Below, piece after piece: positions 1-8,160 of a stretch of DNA of 64,000 bases (position 1 is the stretch's first letter; each line of letters opens with the position of its first letter). The DNA lies in NCBI GenBank assembly GCA_020402945.1, contig JADBYQ010000005.1, positions 28,575-92,574 of the forward strand. The letters are read 5' to 3'. A program made the translations under genes and the position numbers. The stretch is from Cytophagales bacterium. GTDB lineage: Bacteria; Bacteroidota; Bacteroidia; Cytophagales; Cyclobacteriaceae. The notes beneath the pieces are model-generated. The model searched no databases and was not told the DNA's origin. It was given only the letters and a program-made list of their open reading frames with translations.

Positions 1-158
1 CACCATGTTTTTGAAGACAGTGCTCCATTGGTTATCCCTGCGCCACCGACTTTGTTTTTTTCAACCATCAAAACCTTCTTTTTAAAATCGAGCGCGCGCA
101 TGGCTGCTGCATAGCCCGAAGGGCCAGCACCAATAATGATTAGGTCAAAACGTTCCAT
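1..158 (-). CDS. FAD/NAD(P) oxidoreductase, dihydrolipoamide-dehydrogenase-like (N-terminus only)
   Basis: The minus strand starts with ATG at 158 and runs off the left edge, so only about 52 residues are visible. They begin MERFDLIIIGAGPSGYAAAM, a textbook Rossmann FAD-binding motif (GxGxxG at residues 10-15), followed by the VEKN-K-VGGAG region that in dihydrolipoamide dehydrogenases carries the redox-active CxxxxC pair. Here that segment reads GGAGITNGALSSKTW, so both cysteine positions are replaced (Gly and Ala). Known family members with one or both cysteines missing include the soluble transhydrogenase SthA. The protein is therefore a flavoprotein of the pyridine-nucleotide-disulfide family that probably does not do disulfide chemistry. 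The rest of the gene is outside the window, so the substrate cannot be named. Confidence 0.8.
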   Translation of the reverse strand, partial: MERFDLIIIGAGPSGYAAAMRALDFKKKVLMVEKNKVGGAGITNGALSSKTW

Positions 159-229
159 AGGTGTTGATTAAAACCGGGAAAAAGTAAGATATTTGGTTGA
201 CATTAAAAACTGGTTATTGAATTAAGTCT

Positions 230-808
230 GTGGAAGAGTTACTGGAACTAGATAAAAGGCTGCTTCTGTTGCTCAATGGATGGAATAATCCATTTCTAGA
301 TACAGTCATGATTCTATCAACAGAAACATTTTTTTGGACACCGCTTTATGCGATACTTATTTTTTTTGTGATCAAGACCTACGGAAAGTCAAGCATTTGG
401 ATTCTTCTTGGTGTAGGCATAACCATTTTGCTTTGCGATCGGATCACCACTGGTTTTATGAAGCCGTTCTTTGGGCGGCTACGTCCTTCTCATGAACCTG
501 AACTTGAAGGCCTACTTCATTTGGTCGATGGGTATCGTGGGGGTTTATACGGTTTTGCCTCGAGCCATGCTGCCAATACCTTTGGTGTGGCTATTTTTAT
601 TTGGCTGTCTTTGAGAAAGCACTACAGATGGATAGGTGTCATTTTCATTTGGGCTATCCTCATGTCCTACACCCGAATCTACCTAGGTGTTCACTATCCC
701 ACCGACATTTTAGTTGGTGCCATTATAGGTTCATTATGTGGTTTGCTGTCCGCAAAATCTAGTTTCTGGTTGCTGAAGAATAAGCCGCTAACTGAAAAAC
801 AAAGGTAG
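230..808 (+). CDS. PAP2 family membrane phosphatase
   Basis: A 192-residue integral membrane protein with about five to six hydrophobic segments. The three PAP2/acid-phosphatase motifs are visible: K78-x6-RP (KPFFGRLRP), an SSHA variant of PSGH at 111-114 with the catalytic histidine 113, and S146-R149-x5-H155-x3-D159 (SYTRIYLGVHYPTD). Such proteins remove phosphate from lipid pyrophosphates or phosphatidic acid at the outer face of the inner membrane; the undecaprenyl-pyrophosphate recycling role is common but cannot be decided from motifs. The start is GTG at 230, the only start that gives the usual short N-terminus before the first membrane segment. It stands alone, divergent from the flavoprotein gene. 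Confidence 0.88.
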   Translation: MEELLELDKRLLLLLNGWNNPFLDTVMILSTETFFWTPLYAILIFFVIKTYGKSSIWILLGVGITILLCDRITTGFMKPFFGRLRPSHEPELEGLLHLVDGYRGGLYGFASSHAANTFGVAIFIWLSLRKHYRWIGVIFIWAILMSYTRIYLGVHYPTDILVGAIIGSLCGLLSAKSSFWLLKNKPLTEKQR

Positions 809-883
809 TCTATGTCAAGCAACAACACCTTTCTGCAAAACTTATGGAAGGGCGAATGAAAATAATTGTGACCCTTTTTTTTC

Positions 884-909
884 AAAAAAAAACCCACCGG
901 ATTTGGTGG
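884..909 (-). terminator. Intrinsic terminator of the small RNA
   Basis: In the minus-strand transcript the stem CCACC/GGTGG with loop AAATCC is followed directly by nine T residues (plus-strand A run 884-892). It points away from the class V aminotransferase gene and would stop transcription before it runs antisense into the PAP2 gene. Confidence 0.8.
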
Positions 910-1094
910 AGGTTTCTGAACCCCATAAAAGACAAGTTTTGGGCTGCTCTCTGGTCGCGACCTTCCACCGTTAACCTGCTTTTTGGGCGAGGATCCGCCT
1001 AGGCGGACTGAGGCCTGATCTTGTCCGAAAGCTTCACCCGGTATTGTATAATTGTTAGGTTCAGCAAACGTGTCCCAAATCCAAGTGGGAATTA
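884..1094 (-). ncRNA. Free-standing structured small RNA (6S-like architecture, class not assigned)
   Basis: On the minus strand an about 0.2-kb unit has its own promoter (1100-1130), no credible ORF, and an intrinsic terminator (884-909), and lies wholly between two plus-strand genes. Its ends pair over long range: GGATTTGG near the 5' end matches CCAAATCC near the 3' end, and inside that GTTTgCTGAACC matches GGTTCAGAAAC, giving an interrupted closing stem of about 19 pairs. Internal elements are a perfect 14-base palindrome TCCGCCTAGGCGGA (994-1007), a palindrome GGTCGCGACC (953-962), and two crossing pairings GGGTGA/TCGCCC and GACAAG/CTTGTC that could form a pseudoknot. The 3' half of the closing stem overlaps the terminator hairpin, so the two are alternatives. 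A long closing stem around an open middle recalls 6S RNA, but I see no diagnostic sequence of 6S, SRP, RNase P or tmRNA. Confidence 0.6.
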
Positions 1095-1099
1095 TGAAT

Positions 1100-1130
1100 C
1101 AAAACTACATAAATGTTCTCCGTTTCTCAA
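1100..1130 (-). promoter_or_regulatory. Bacteroidota-type promoter for the small RNA
   Basis: On the minus strand TTG (1130-1128) is followed after 20 bases by TAGTTTTG (1107-1100), a perfect match to the Bacteroidota -7 consensus TAnnTTTG. Transcription would start near 1094, just upstream of the 5' half of the RNA's closing stem. Confidence 0.6.
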
Positions 1131-1278
1131 CACATAATTCGATTCTATTTGTTTGATGTACCGAGATAGGCTGTGACACCCTATTGTCGATTCCGGTTCG
1201 CAACATGGCTCGAATTAAGAAAATAAATGGTGATAGTGAGCGAGTTTGATTTTAACTTGCAAGCTTAATTACGTGAAC

Positions 1279-2352
1279 ATGAACATTAATCTCACTCCGG
1301 GGCCCTCCCAGCTTTTTTATACTGTTCCCGATCACGCACGTCATGCCTTCAAGGAAGGAATTACATCTATTTCTCACCGCAGCAAAACATTTGAATCTTA
1401 TTTTCAAAAAGCAACCGAAGGCTTGAAAGAACTGTTGGACATTCCTACAGACTACTTTATTTTCTTTACCGGCTCAGCTACTGAAGTCTGGGAAAAATCA
1501 ATTCAAAACCTGGCGGAAAATTCCTCTGTACATTTTGTTAATGGTGCTTTTTCCAATCGCTATTTCGATATAGCTAAGCAATTGGGAAAGCAACCACAAA
1601 AAGTTGAAGCCCCACTCGGGGAGAGTTTTTCTTCACTCTCAATTGCCAACTTTGACACCGAACTTATTGCCATCACTCAAAATGAAACAAGCACTGGGGT
1701 ATCACTGCCCAATGAATTCGTCCGGCAGGTGCGAGAAAAAAACAGCGAGGCATTAATCGTTGTTGACGCGGTCTCCTCCATGCCTTACCCGACATTAGAT
1801 TTTTTTCTAATAGATTCTTTTTTCTTCTCAGTGCAAAAAGGATTTGGCATGCCAGCTGGACTTGGCGTGTGGGCTGTCAATCCCCGATGTATCGAGAAGG
1901 CTGAATCGTTATTGGCAAGAGGCATTTCAATTGGGTCATACCACAACCTTCCAACCCTACTTTTAAATGCACTAAAAAACCAAACCAGCGAAACACCAAA
2001 TGTACTGGGCATCTATTTGTTGAGCTGCGTAGTGGAAGATTTTCTGCGGATTGGCATTAAAAAAATTAGACAAGAGACAGACTACAAAGCAGCCATCTTG
2101 TACCAAGCACTAAAGGCTCATCCATTGATGTCTGCCTTTGTAAAAGATATTTCCGCACAATCTAAAACGGTTATCGTAGCCGAGTGTGGCGAGCATGCGG
2201 CAAAAATTAGCAACTATTTATCTGAACGCGGCTTTAACCCTGGCGAAGGCTATGGAGAAAAAAAGAAGTCACAATTACGTTTTGCGAACTTCCCTGCACA
2301 CTCCAAAGAACAGTATGAACATATGGTCGACCTGATCGCGAAACAAAGATAA
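1279..2352 (+). CDS. Class V aminotransferase, phosphoserine-aminotransferase-like
   Basis: A 357-residue PLP enzyme of the aminotransferase class V fold. The N-terminus NLTPGPSQL is the substrate-binding loop typical of the phosphoserine/alanine-glyoxylate group; the cofactor-contacting Asp lies in IVVDAVSSMP (about residue 163) and the Schiff-base lysine in FSVQKGFG (about residue 187). Related proteins convert 3-phosphohydroxypyruvate to phosphoserine in serine synthesis, which is my first guess, but other class V transaminases share the motifs. ATG 1279 was chosen because it sits immediately before the conserved NINLTPGP; an upstream TTG at 1246 would add an unconserved 11 residues. No serA neighbour is present to confirm the pathway. 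It converges tightly on the next gene. Confidence 0.8.
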   Translation: MNINLTPGPSQLFYTVPDHARHAFKEGITSISHRSKTFESYFQKATEGLKELLDIPTDYFIFFTGSATEVWEKSIQNLAENSSVHFVNGAFSNRYFDIAKQLGKQPQKVEAPLGESFSSLSIANFDTELIAITQNETSTGVSLPNEFVRQVREKNSEALIVVDAVSSMPYPTLDFFLIDSFFFSVQKGFGMPAGLGVWAVNPRCIEKAESLLARGISIGSYHNLPTLLLNALKNQTSETPNVLGIYLLSCVVEDFLRIGIKKIRQETDYKAAILYQALKAHPLMSAFVKDISAQSKTVIVAECGEHAAKISNYLSERGFNPGEGYGEKKKSQLRFANFPAHSKEQYEHMVDLIAKQR

Positions 2353-2353
2353 A

Positions 2354-3127
2354 CTATGGTGCGTTTCCTGTAGACGCTTTAGGTGTATACTGGATATCAA
2401 ACACAAATACCAAATCACTGATTTTTGTCTTATTTGTCTCAAGTTCGTAGTTGATCGCTTTTGGTAAAATCCCATGCAGATAGATATACGAAAAGCGACT
2501 GATTTGTGTAGATCCTAAAATAACACTTGTAGAAGAGGTTATATTATTCTTTGAAAAATAGCGCGCAACAGAAAGTGGTTGAAAGGTCGTGGTGAACCCA
2601 CTTGGAAGTAAAAAATGGTCGAGCCAATAAACACCTGCAAATGGGTTTGTGAATCCATCAAACTCACTTGAGTAAGAAACACCCAACAATCCGGTTCCTC
2701 TTTTTACAGTTGCCAAATTACTATTTGAAGTCACTGCTTGAAACACGTTTGATTTGTAATTTATTTGCGAGAGACTGCCGCCACTAAAGCCAAAGGTGAT
2801 CGAATCCTTATACCAAAGGCGACCGAATTGCCATCGAATTTTATACTTTACTAATTTACCTCCTGAATATACAAGTTGAAAACGCTGTGTCAACTTTTTT
2901 GATTTATTGAATTGTTTTATAGAGGTAGAATCACTGTAGTAAGCATACTCCAAAGAGACTGTATCCGAACCCTCTACTTTGCTTATACGTCCGTTGGCAT
3001 ATTGAAAAGAATACTCTTCGTAAGAACTCGATAAAATACTTTTGATCACATACTTCTGTGGATTGAGATCGGGGCCGCAAGACAAAATAGTCGCTGCACA
3101 AACAAATAATAATAGAACTCTAGGCAT
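2354..3127 (-). CDS. Hypothetical lipoprotein
   Basis: A 257-residue protein with a lipoprotein signal: basic start, hydrophobic stretch and lipobox ILSC-G with the acylated cysteine at residue 17. The mature part is rich in beta-strand patterns with repeated Tyr/Ser/Lys (for example YANGRISKV), as in many surface or periplasmic Bacteroidota proteins that build sheet from short repeats. No enzymatic motif is visible and I do not recognise a family. It is convergent with the aminotransferase gene (one base apart) and divergent from the ECF sigma operon at 3263. Confidence 0.7.
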   Translation of the reverse strand: MPRVLLLFVCAATILSCGPDLNPQKYVIKSILSSSYEEYSFQYANGRISKVEGSDTVSLEYAYYSDSTSIKQFNKSKKLTQRFQLVYSGGKLVKYKIRWQFGRLWYKDSITFGFSGGSLSQINYKSNVFQAVTSNSNLATVKRGTGLLGVSYSSEFDGFTNPFAGVYWLDHFLLPSGFTTTFQPLSVARYFSKNNITSSTSVILGSTQISRFSYIYLHGILPKAINYELETNKTKISDLVFVFDIQYTPKASTGNAP

Positions 3128-3262
3128 TCTTATTTAATAACAAATATACAATTTACGCATCATGCATACCTAAACCAGAGTTTTGGTAATTAACCAATAG
3201 GATCAATTAAACTATCTATCTCTTTATTTGTCTAACTTTCAAATTCCAAAGAAAAAAGGCCA

Positions 3263-3799
3263 TTGGAAGACCAGGAACTCTTACGAAAAATCCGAAATCC
3301 GGAGTCGCGAAACTATGGTTTCAATTTACTGGTTCGCCAATACCAGCAGCGTGTCTATTGGCATGTCCGTAAAATGGTCATTGACCACGATGATGCTGAT
3401 GATTTGACACAAGAGGTCTTTATCAAAGTCCATAAGTATATCGATGGATTCCGTGAGGATTCTCAGCTTTTTACCTGGATTTACCGAATCGCAACCAATG
3501 AATGCTTGAGTCATCTCAACAAAAAAAAGAAAAGATTCTTTTTACCGATTGAAGATGTGGGGCATCAGCTATCTGCAAAAATTGATTCTTCGACTGATTT
3601 AGATGGTGACGAGATCCAGAAAGTCTTACAAAAAGCCATCCTTAAACTACCTGATAAACAGCGACTTGTGTTCAATATGAAGTATTTTGATGACCTCCCC
3701 TACGACACCATTTCAGAGATTACCAAAACAAGTGTAGGGGCTCTGAAAGCAAGCTTTCACCATGCTGTAAAGAAAATTGAGGAATTTTTAGAGCATTGA
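3263..3799 (+). CDS. ECF-type RNA polymerase sigma factor
   Basis: 178 residues with the two-domain ECF layout: region 2 at about 20-90 (the DDADDLTQEVFIKVHKYI segment and the TWIYRIATNECL promoter-melting segment) and region 4 at about 120-175 (LPDKQRLVFNMKYFDDL followed by a helix-turn-helix with YDTISEITKTSVGALKAS). It directs RNA polymerase to a stress or envelope regulon. The only possible start in frame after an upstream stop is TTG at 3263. It is followed by a small membrane protein (3857) that may be its anti-sigma partner, then by two exported proteins, suggesting an envelope-related operon. Confidence 0.9.
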   Translation: MEDQELLRKIRNPESRNYGFNLLVRQYQQRVYWHVRKMVIDHDDADDLTQEVFIKVHKYIDGFREDSQLFTWIYRIATNECLSHLNKKKKRFFLPIEDVGHQLSAKIDSSTDLDGDEIQKVLQKAILKLPDKQRLVFNMKYFDDLPYDTISEITKTSVGALKASFHHAVKKIEEFLEH

Positions 3800-3856
3800 T
3801 TAAACTTAGTAACAGAAACGTAATCTTAGTAATAGAATCGAGTAATTTTAAGAAAC

Positions 3857-4270
3857 ATGAAACGCCTAGATGAGATTCCAAAAAAGCAAATCTTCACCGT
3901 GCCTGATGGCTACTTTGAAGATTTGCCCATGCGCATTCAGGCAAGAATTCAAACCCATGAAAGAAAGAGTTCTTGGATACCCGAATTCAATCTGGCTTTA
4001 AAATTTGCCCTGCCTGTTGTATTGGTTGGCGTTATCTCGGTACTCGTGTGGGTTAATTTGCCGAGGACAGAGGACGCTCTAGCTAATTTAGATGGCGTAC
4101 CTACGGAACAACTGCAGGCGTACTTAGAAGCTGACGAAATTTCAACCGAAGAAATAATTGAAAACGGTAATTTTACAAATGCAGCTATCAACTCTTTGTA
4201 TCAACAACCTGAAGAATTTACCTCCAATGAGTTGGATGAATTGGCGCAACAATATGATTTCAATTTTTAA
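3857..4270 (+). CDS. Single-pass membrane protein, possible anti-sigma partner
   Basis: 137 residues with one strong transmembrane segment at about 48-68 (ALKFALPVVLVGVISVLVWV), a short basic cytoplasmic N-terminus that includes the recurring Bacteroidota motif FTVPDGYFEDLP, and an acidic extracellular tail. The motif is common in small proteins encoded directly after ECF sigma factors in this phylum. Topology and position fit an anti-sigma factor, but there is no zinc-binding ZAS motif (HxxxCxxC), so the role is inferred from context only. Confidence 0.75.
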   Translation: MKRLDEIPKKQIFTVPDGYFEDLPMRIQARIQTHERKSSWIPEFNLALKFALPVVLVGVISVLVWVNLPRTEDALANLDGVPTEQLQAYLEADEISTEEIIENGNFTNAAINSLYQQPEEFTSNELDELAQQYDFNF

Positions 4271-4280
4271 CAACATCGCT

Positions 4281-4802
4281 ATGAAAAACATACTCTTATA
4301 TACACTTTTACTTGTCGGAAGTTTTGCCGCAACCGGGCAAGAGCCTGATAAACAAGATCCAAAAAATTTGGAGAAAATAAATGCAGCTCGCATCGCATTG
4401 ATTTCTGAAAAATTGAAATTGACGCCTGCACAAGCAGAAAAATTCTGGCCTGTTTATCGCGAGTTTACTGAACAACGTATGTCTCTACGAAAACAATACC
4501 GAGACGCAGAGAGAACACAAGATGTTACCAAGCCAAAGCCTGATCGCGACCAGGAGTTGCTTAAGCTAGGTATGATGCTGAAACAACAGAATTTGGATTT
4601 GGAGAAAAATTACTCAGAACGCTTATTAAAAGTAATTTCAGCCCAGCAATTGCTGACGCTCCCAAAGGCAGAAGAAGAGTTTAGAAGAATGCTGCTACAG
4701 CGTTTACAAGATCGCGAAGATCTGCGGGAAATGAAACGTGAAAACCGCGAAAATATTCGCAATAGGCTCGAGCAAAGAGCTCGAGAAAAAAATAATCAAT
4801 GA
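4281..4802 (+). CDS. Exported Spy-like helical protein (LTPAQ motif)
   Basis: 173 residues with a cleavable signal (KNILLYTLLLVGSFAATGQ) and a charged, all-helical mature part. It contains the sequence KLKLTPAQAEKFWPVY, the LTxxQ-type motif of the Spy/CpxP-like periplasmic family that senses or chaperones unfolded envelope proteins. The C-terminal third is very rich in Arg/Glu (REDLREMKREN). ATG 4281 was chosen because it begins the signal peptide; the longer open frame upstream overlaps the preceding gene. The stop overlaps the next start by four bases (ATGA). Confidence 0.75.
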   Translation: MKNILLYTLLLVGSFAATGQEPDKQDPKNLEKINAARIALISEKLKLTPAQAEKFWPVYREFTEQRMSLRKQYRDAERTQDVTKPKPDRDQELLKLGMMLKQQNLDLEKNYSERLLKVISAQQLLTLPKAEEEFRRMLLQRLQDREDLREMKRENRENIRNRLEQRAREKNNQ

Positions 4803-5767
4803 ATCAAAACGTGAAGCGCATTTTAGTCATCCATTTCTTTTGGATGGCTTTTGCTTTTTATGCCAACGGGCAAGAGCAAGATACATTAGTTACTCCTACC
4901 GCGATCGTAACAGACTCCCTTTCGGTTAGCCAGCTAGACTCCATTTTTAGTTATGCTGATTCTCTTTCCATTTTTACAATGATTGACAGCCTTTTAAAAA
5001 GGCAGAGCGACATCGGCTCTTCGCTAGTAGTTCGGGCGGGGTTTAATAGCAACATCATTTCCGCTGGAAGAACAATTGGTGTTAACCAGTATGGAGCCAC
5101 GGCCGGACTATCCTATTACCACAAAACAGGGCTTTTCCTCGATCTGAGTTCTTATTGGAGTCAGGAATATAATCCTAATCTTTACTTGACCATTGCATCC
5201 CTCGGCTATCTAAAAATGATATCAAAGCACTATTCATTTTTGGCATCTTATGATCGATTGATCTATAACAACACCGATATCAATGTTGAAAATCCACTGA
5301 CGAATATGGTTGGCCTATCAAACTTTATCGACTTTAAGCCAGTAACCTTACGACTAGACTACTCACTTTATTTCGGACAGAAAACTGCCCATCGACTAAC
5401 GCCAGGCATCGTTCTAAGCTTTAGAAAATACGATTTTCTTGGACTAGATAGAATTTCCTTTACTCCCGCCTATCAGGTATTATTCGGCAGCGCTACCATC
5501 ACGTCTATTCAGCTTGGCCAACAACCCTCTGTTCGACTCTCCAGAAGACTGCCCCAATTTCAACAGGTAAATAGAGATGAATTCGGCTTGATGAACTATG
5601 CCCTGACCTTGCCATTGCGAGTGACGAAGAAGAACTGGTCATTAACTGCATCGTACACGTATAACTGGCCGGTGGCACTACCCGGTGAAGACAGCACACT
5701 GCCGGAAAATAGCTTTATCTCACTTACCCTTTCTAAGCTTTTCAATTTTACGCCCCGCTCAAAGTAA
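4799..5767 (+). CDS. Outer-membrane beta-barrel-like hypothetical protein
   Basis: 322 residues with a signal peptide ending at about residue 24 (FAFYANGQE) and a mature region of alternating aromatic/hydrophobic strands (YGATAGLSYYHKTGLFLDL, ASYTYNWPVAL) typical of outer-membrane barrels. An acidic Ser/Asp-rich linker precedes the barrel. It is translationally coupled to the Spy-like gene, so the sigma/anti-sigma/Spy/barrel set probably forms one operon. No specific family recognised. Confidence 0.65.
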   Translation: MNQNVKRILVIHFFWMAFAFYANGQEQDTLVTPTAIVTDSLSVSQLDSIFSYADSLSIFTMIDSLLKRQSDIGSSLVVRAGFNSNIISAGRTIGVNQYGATAGLSYYHKTGLFLDLSSYWSQEYNPNLYLTIASLGYLKMISKHYSFLASYDRLIYNNTDINVENPLTNMVGLSNFIDFKPVTLRLDYSLYFGQKTAHRLTPGIVLSFRKYDFLGLDRISFTPAYQVLFGSATITSIQLGQQPSVRLSRRLPQFQQVNRDEFGLMNYALTLPLRVTKKNWSLTASYTYNWPVALPGEDSTLPENSFISLTLSKLFNFTPRSK

Positions 5768-5821
5768 TTTGCTTTTGTTAGACCTTTCTTTTCGATACTT
5801 TACCAGCTTATTAAAAAAGTT

Positions 5822-7675
5822 ATGGTGAAAAGATTGCCTCTGTTATTAGCTCTATTTACTATTGTTCTATCTGCGAAAGCTCAAAGAGATTACTGGCAGC
5901 AAAGAGTGGAATATGTGATGAATGTCAACCTTGATGTTACATCTCATAAAGTAAATGGCACTCAACAACTAACCTACCAAAACAACTCGCCTGATACACT
6001 TACAAAGGTCTATTATCATCTCTATTTCAATGCCTTTCAACCCGGTAGCATGATGGACGTACGTTCAAGAAGCTTGCCTGATCCAGACAGAAGAGTAGTC
6101 GATCGCATCTCAAAACTGAAAGATGATGAAATTGGTTACCAGCATATCCAGACTCTAAAACAAGATGGGAAAGACCTAGTCTACAAAGTCAATGGAACAA
6201 TATTGGAAGTTACCTTAGCCAAGCCAATTCTTCCTAAAGGGAAGGCGGTGTTTGATATGAAGTTTGAATCGCAAGTGCCTATTCAAATCCGAAGAAGTGG
6301 TCGAAATAATCGCGAAGGCATTTCTTACTCTATGACTCAATGGTATCCAAAGATTGCCGAGTATGATTTCCAGGGTTGGCATGCTTACCAATATGTGGCA
6401 CGGGAGTTCCACAGCCCATGGGGCGACTTCGATGTAAAGATTACGATCGACCCTAAACTCACGATTGGGGCAACTGGTGTTCTTCAAAACCCGGTGCAGA
6501 TCGGACACGGTTATTCGGAGAGTGCAAAACCTAATTTGTCAGGAAATTTAACCTGGCATTTTGTAGCAAAAAATGTGATCGACTTTGCCTGGGCTGCTGA
6601 CCCTGACTATACCCATGACAAGGCAAAAGTACCCAATGGCCCAGAGCTTCATTTCTTCTACCAGAAAAATGAAAAGACAGCCGAAACGTGGAGAAAAATG
6701 CAAGAATACGCTGTAAAAGTATTCCAATACCTCAACGATAACTTCGGCAAATATCCGTTTGACACCTACTCAATCATTCAGGGAGGCGATGGCGGCATGG
6801 AATATCCGATGTGTACCCTGATCTTAGGAGAAGGGAGTCTGGCAGGAGTAAGTGGCACTATGGCTCATGAAGTAGCTCACAGCTGGTATCAAATGACTCT
6901 TGCTTCAAACGAAGCCTTGCACGCGTGGATGGATGAAGGCTTTACCGACTTTGCCAGCAGTGAAGCAATGTCTGCCATTTTGAATGAAACAAATCCACCC
7001 CACCAAGGGAGCTATTCAAGCTATTTTAGTTTGGTAAATAGTGGTCTGCAAGAACCGGCCAATCAGCACTCAGATCATTTCAATACCAACCGAGCCTACA
7101 GCACAATGGCCTACAGCATGGGCGCTGTTTTTTTAGAACAATTGAAATACCTTATTGGTGAGGACAACTTCTACAGAGGAATGAAGCGCTACTACAACAC
7201 CTGGAAGATGAAGCACCCCGAGCCCAACGATTTCATCAGAATAATGGAAAAGATATCAGGGTTACAATTGCATTGGTATTTGCGCTATTGGATAAACACA
7301 ACCAAGCGAATTGACTATGGAATAGGTAGGATTACAGAAACAGATGGGAACACACTAATTGAACTAAATCGTATTGGAGAATTCCCAATGCCGATTGACT
7401 TGGTAGTGAGTTTCAAAGATGGCAGCAAAAAATCATTTTACATTTCAATGAATGAATTATTAGGAAATAAGCCCTCCGAAAAAGGGAACGAGGGCAGAAT
7501 TGCTCTTGAACCTTGGCCATGGGTAAACTCGTCTTACTCTTTGATAATCAATAACAAAGAGTCGGAAATAGAAAGTATTGAAATAGACCCTTCTCAGCGG
7601 ATGGCAGATGTAAATAGAAAGAATAACAAGCTTGTCCTTTCTGAATTAAAACCTTACGCAAACCCCACCAAATAG
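5822..7675 (+). CDS. M1 family zinc metallopeptidase, secreted
   Basis: 617 residues with a signal peptide (about 1-20, ending SAKAQ). The M1 gluzincin site is intact: HEVAH at 349-353 and the third zinc ligand Glu 372 after 18 residues (LHAWMDEGF). The exopeptidase motif, usually GxMEN, reads GGMEYP (324-329); the Asn-to-Tyr change is seen in some Bacteroidota members. An N-terminal beta-sandwich (about 25-210) precedes the catalytic domain. It likely trims N-terminal residues from peptides in the periplasm or outside. Monocistronic, with an AT-rich leader. Confidence 0.9.
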   Translation: MVKRLPLLLALFTIVLSAKAQRDYWQQRVEYVMNVNLDVTSHKVNGTQQLTYQNNSPDTLTKVYYHLYFNAFQPGSMMDVRSRSLPDPDRRVVDRISKLKDDEIGYQHIQTLKQDGKDLVYKVNGTILEVTLAKPILPKGKAVFDMKFESQVPIQIRRSGRNNREGISYSMTQWYPKIAEYDFQGWHAYQYVAREFHSPWGDFDVKITIDPKLTIGATGVLQNPVQIGHGYSESAKPNLSGNLTWHFVAKNVIDFAWAADPDYTHDKAKVPNGPELHFFYQKNEKTAETWRKMQEYAVKVFQYLNDNFGKYPFDTYSIIQGGDGGMEYPMCTLILGEGSLAGVSGTMAHEVAHSWYQMTLASNEALHAWMDEGFTDFASSEAMSAILNETNPPHQGSYSSYFSLVNSGLQEPANQHSDHFNTNRAYSTMAYSMGAVFLEQLKYLIGEDNFYRGMKRYYNTWKMKHPEPNDFIRIMEKISGLQLHWYLRYWINTTKRIDYGIGRITETDGNTLIELNRIGEFPMPIDLVVSFKDGSKKSFYISMNELLGNKPSEKGNEGRIALEPWPWVNSSYSLIINNKESEIESIEIDPSQRMADVNRKNNKLVLSELKPYANPTK

Positions 7676-7677
7676 CT

Positions 7678-7706
7678 TTTGTTATCAACTATTTTAGCTA
7701 AAATTG
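7678..7706 (+). promoter_or_regulatory. Probable promoter directly upstream of 7711 gene
   Basis: TTTG (7678-7681), a 17-base spacer and TAAAATTG (7699-7706), seven of eight matches to TAnnTTTG. The ATG follows only four bases later, so the predicted transcript would have almost no leader. Confidence 0.5.
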
Positions 7707-7710
7707 AGCC

Positions 7711-8160
7711 ATGGAAAAGAAAGTCGAAATTCAAAAAACGATCTATGATAATGCCAAGACGCATTTCTTAGGCAACTTCCCAGATTCTCTACCCATCGAG
7801 CAAGCCTATGTTCACATCGGCATGTACCTCGGGTGGATTATTGATATGGATCTTTATTCGGAGTATTTTGAGGAAGAGGCGTCTGGTCAGATTTTCCGTT
7901 TCAAACGAAGAGAAATTTCTTGCACCATACTCAGCGAGATATGGGATGGATATTTGGGGTTTGAACTTTTCAGTCGAGTAGGGAATATGTTTACTTACTA
8001 TTATTATGGTGGTGGCCTTTACCGTGCGGACTATGATGAAATTCTAGTTAAATCACTGCCAAGTATCTATCATGTGGTAGACAGTTGGGATCACTACGAC
8101 AAAATGAAGGTTCGGATGACCATGCGCTACCAAGACTGGAAAAAGCTCACCGGTAATTAG
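7711..8160 (+). CDS. Hypothetical cytosolic protein
   Basis: 149 residues, no signal peptide or membrane segment, rich in Tyr, Trp and acidic residues. Notable stretches are AYVHIGMYLGWII (about 32-44) and YYYYGGGLYRADYDEIL (about 94-110). The aromatic, acidic composition resembles small standalone immunity-type or DUF proteins of Bacteroidota, but I do not recognise a named domain and no toxin gene lies beside it. The coding frame is convincing because of its length, codon use and well-placed promoter. Confidence 0.65.
   Translation: MEKKVEIQKTIYDNAKTHFLGNFPDSLPIEQAYVHIGMYLGWIIDMDLYSEYFEEEASGQIFRFKRREISCTILSEIWDGYLGFELFSRVGNMFTYYYYGGGLYRADYDEILVKSLPSIYHVVDSWDHYDKMKVRMTMRYQDWKKLTGN

Noticed and set aside
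994..1007. TCCGCCTAGGCGGA as an operator of the aminotransferase gene
   Set aside because: It lies inside the minus-strand RNA unit about 270 bases from the aminotransferase start, so it is better seen as an RNA hairpin.
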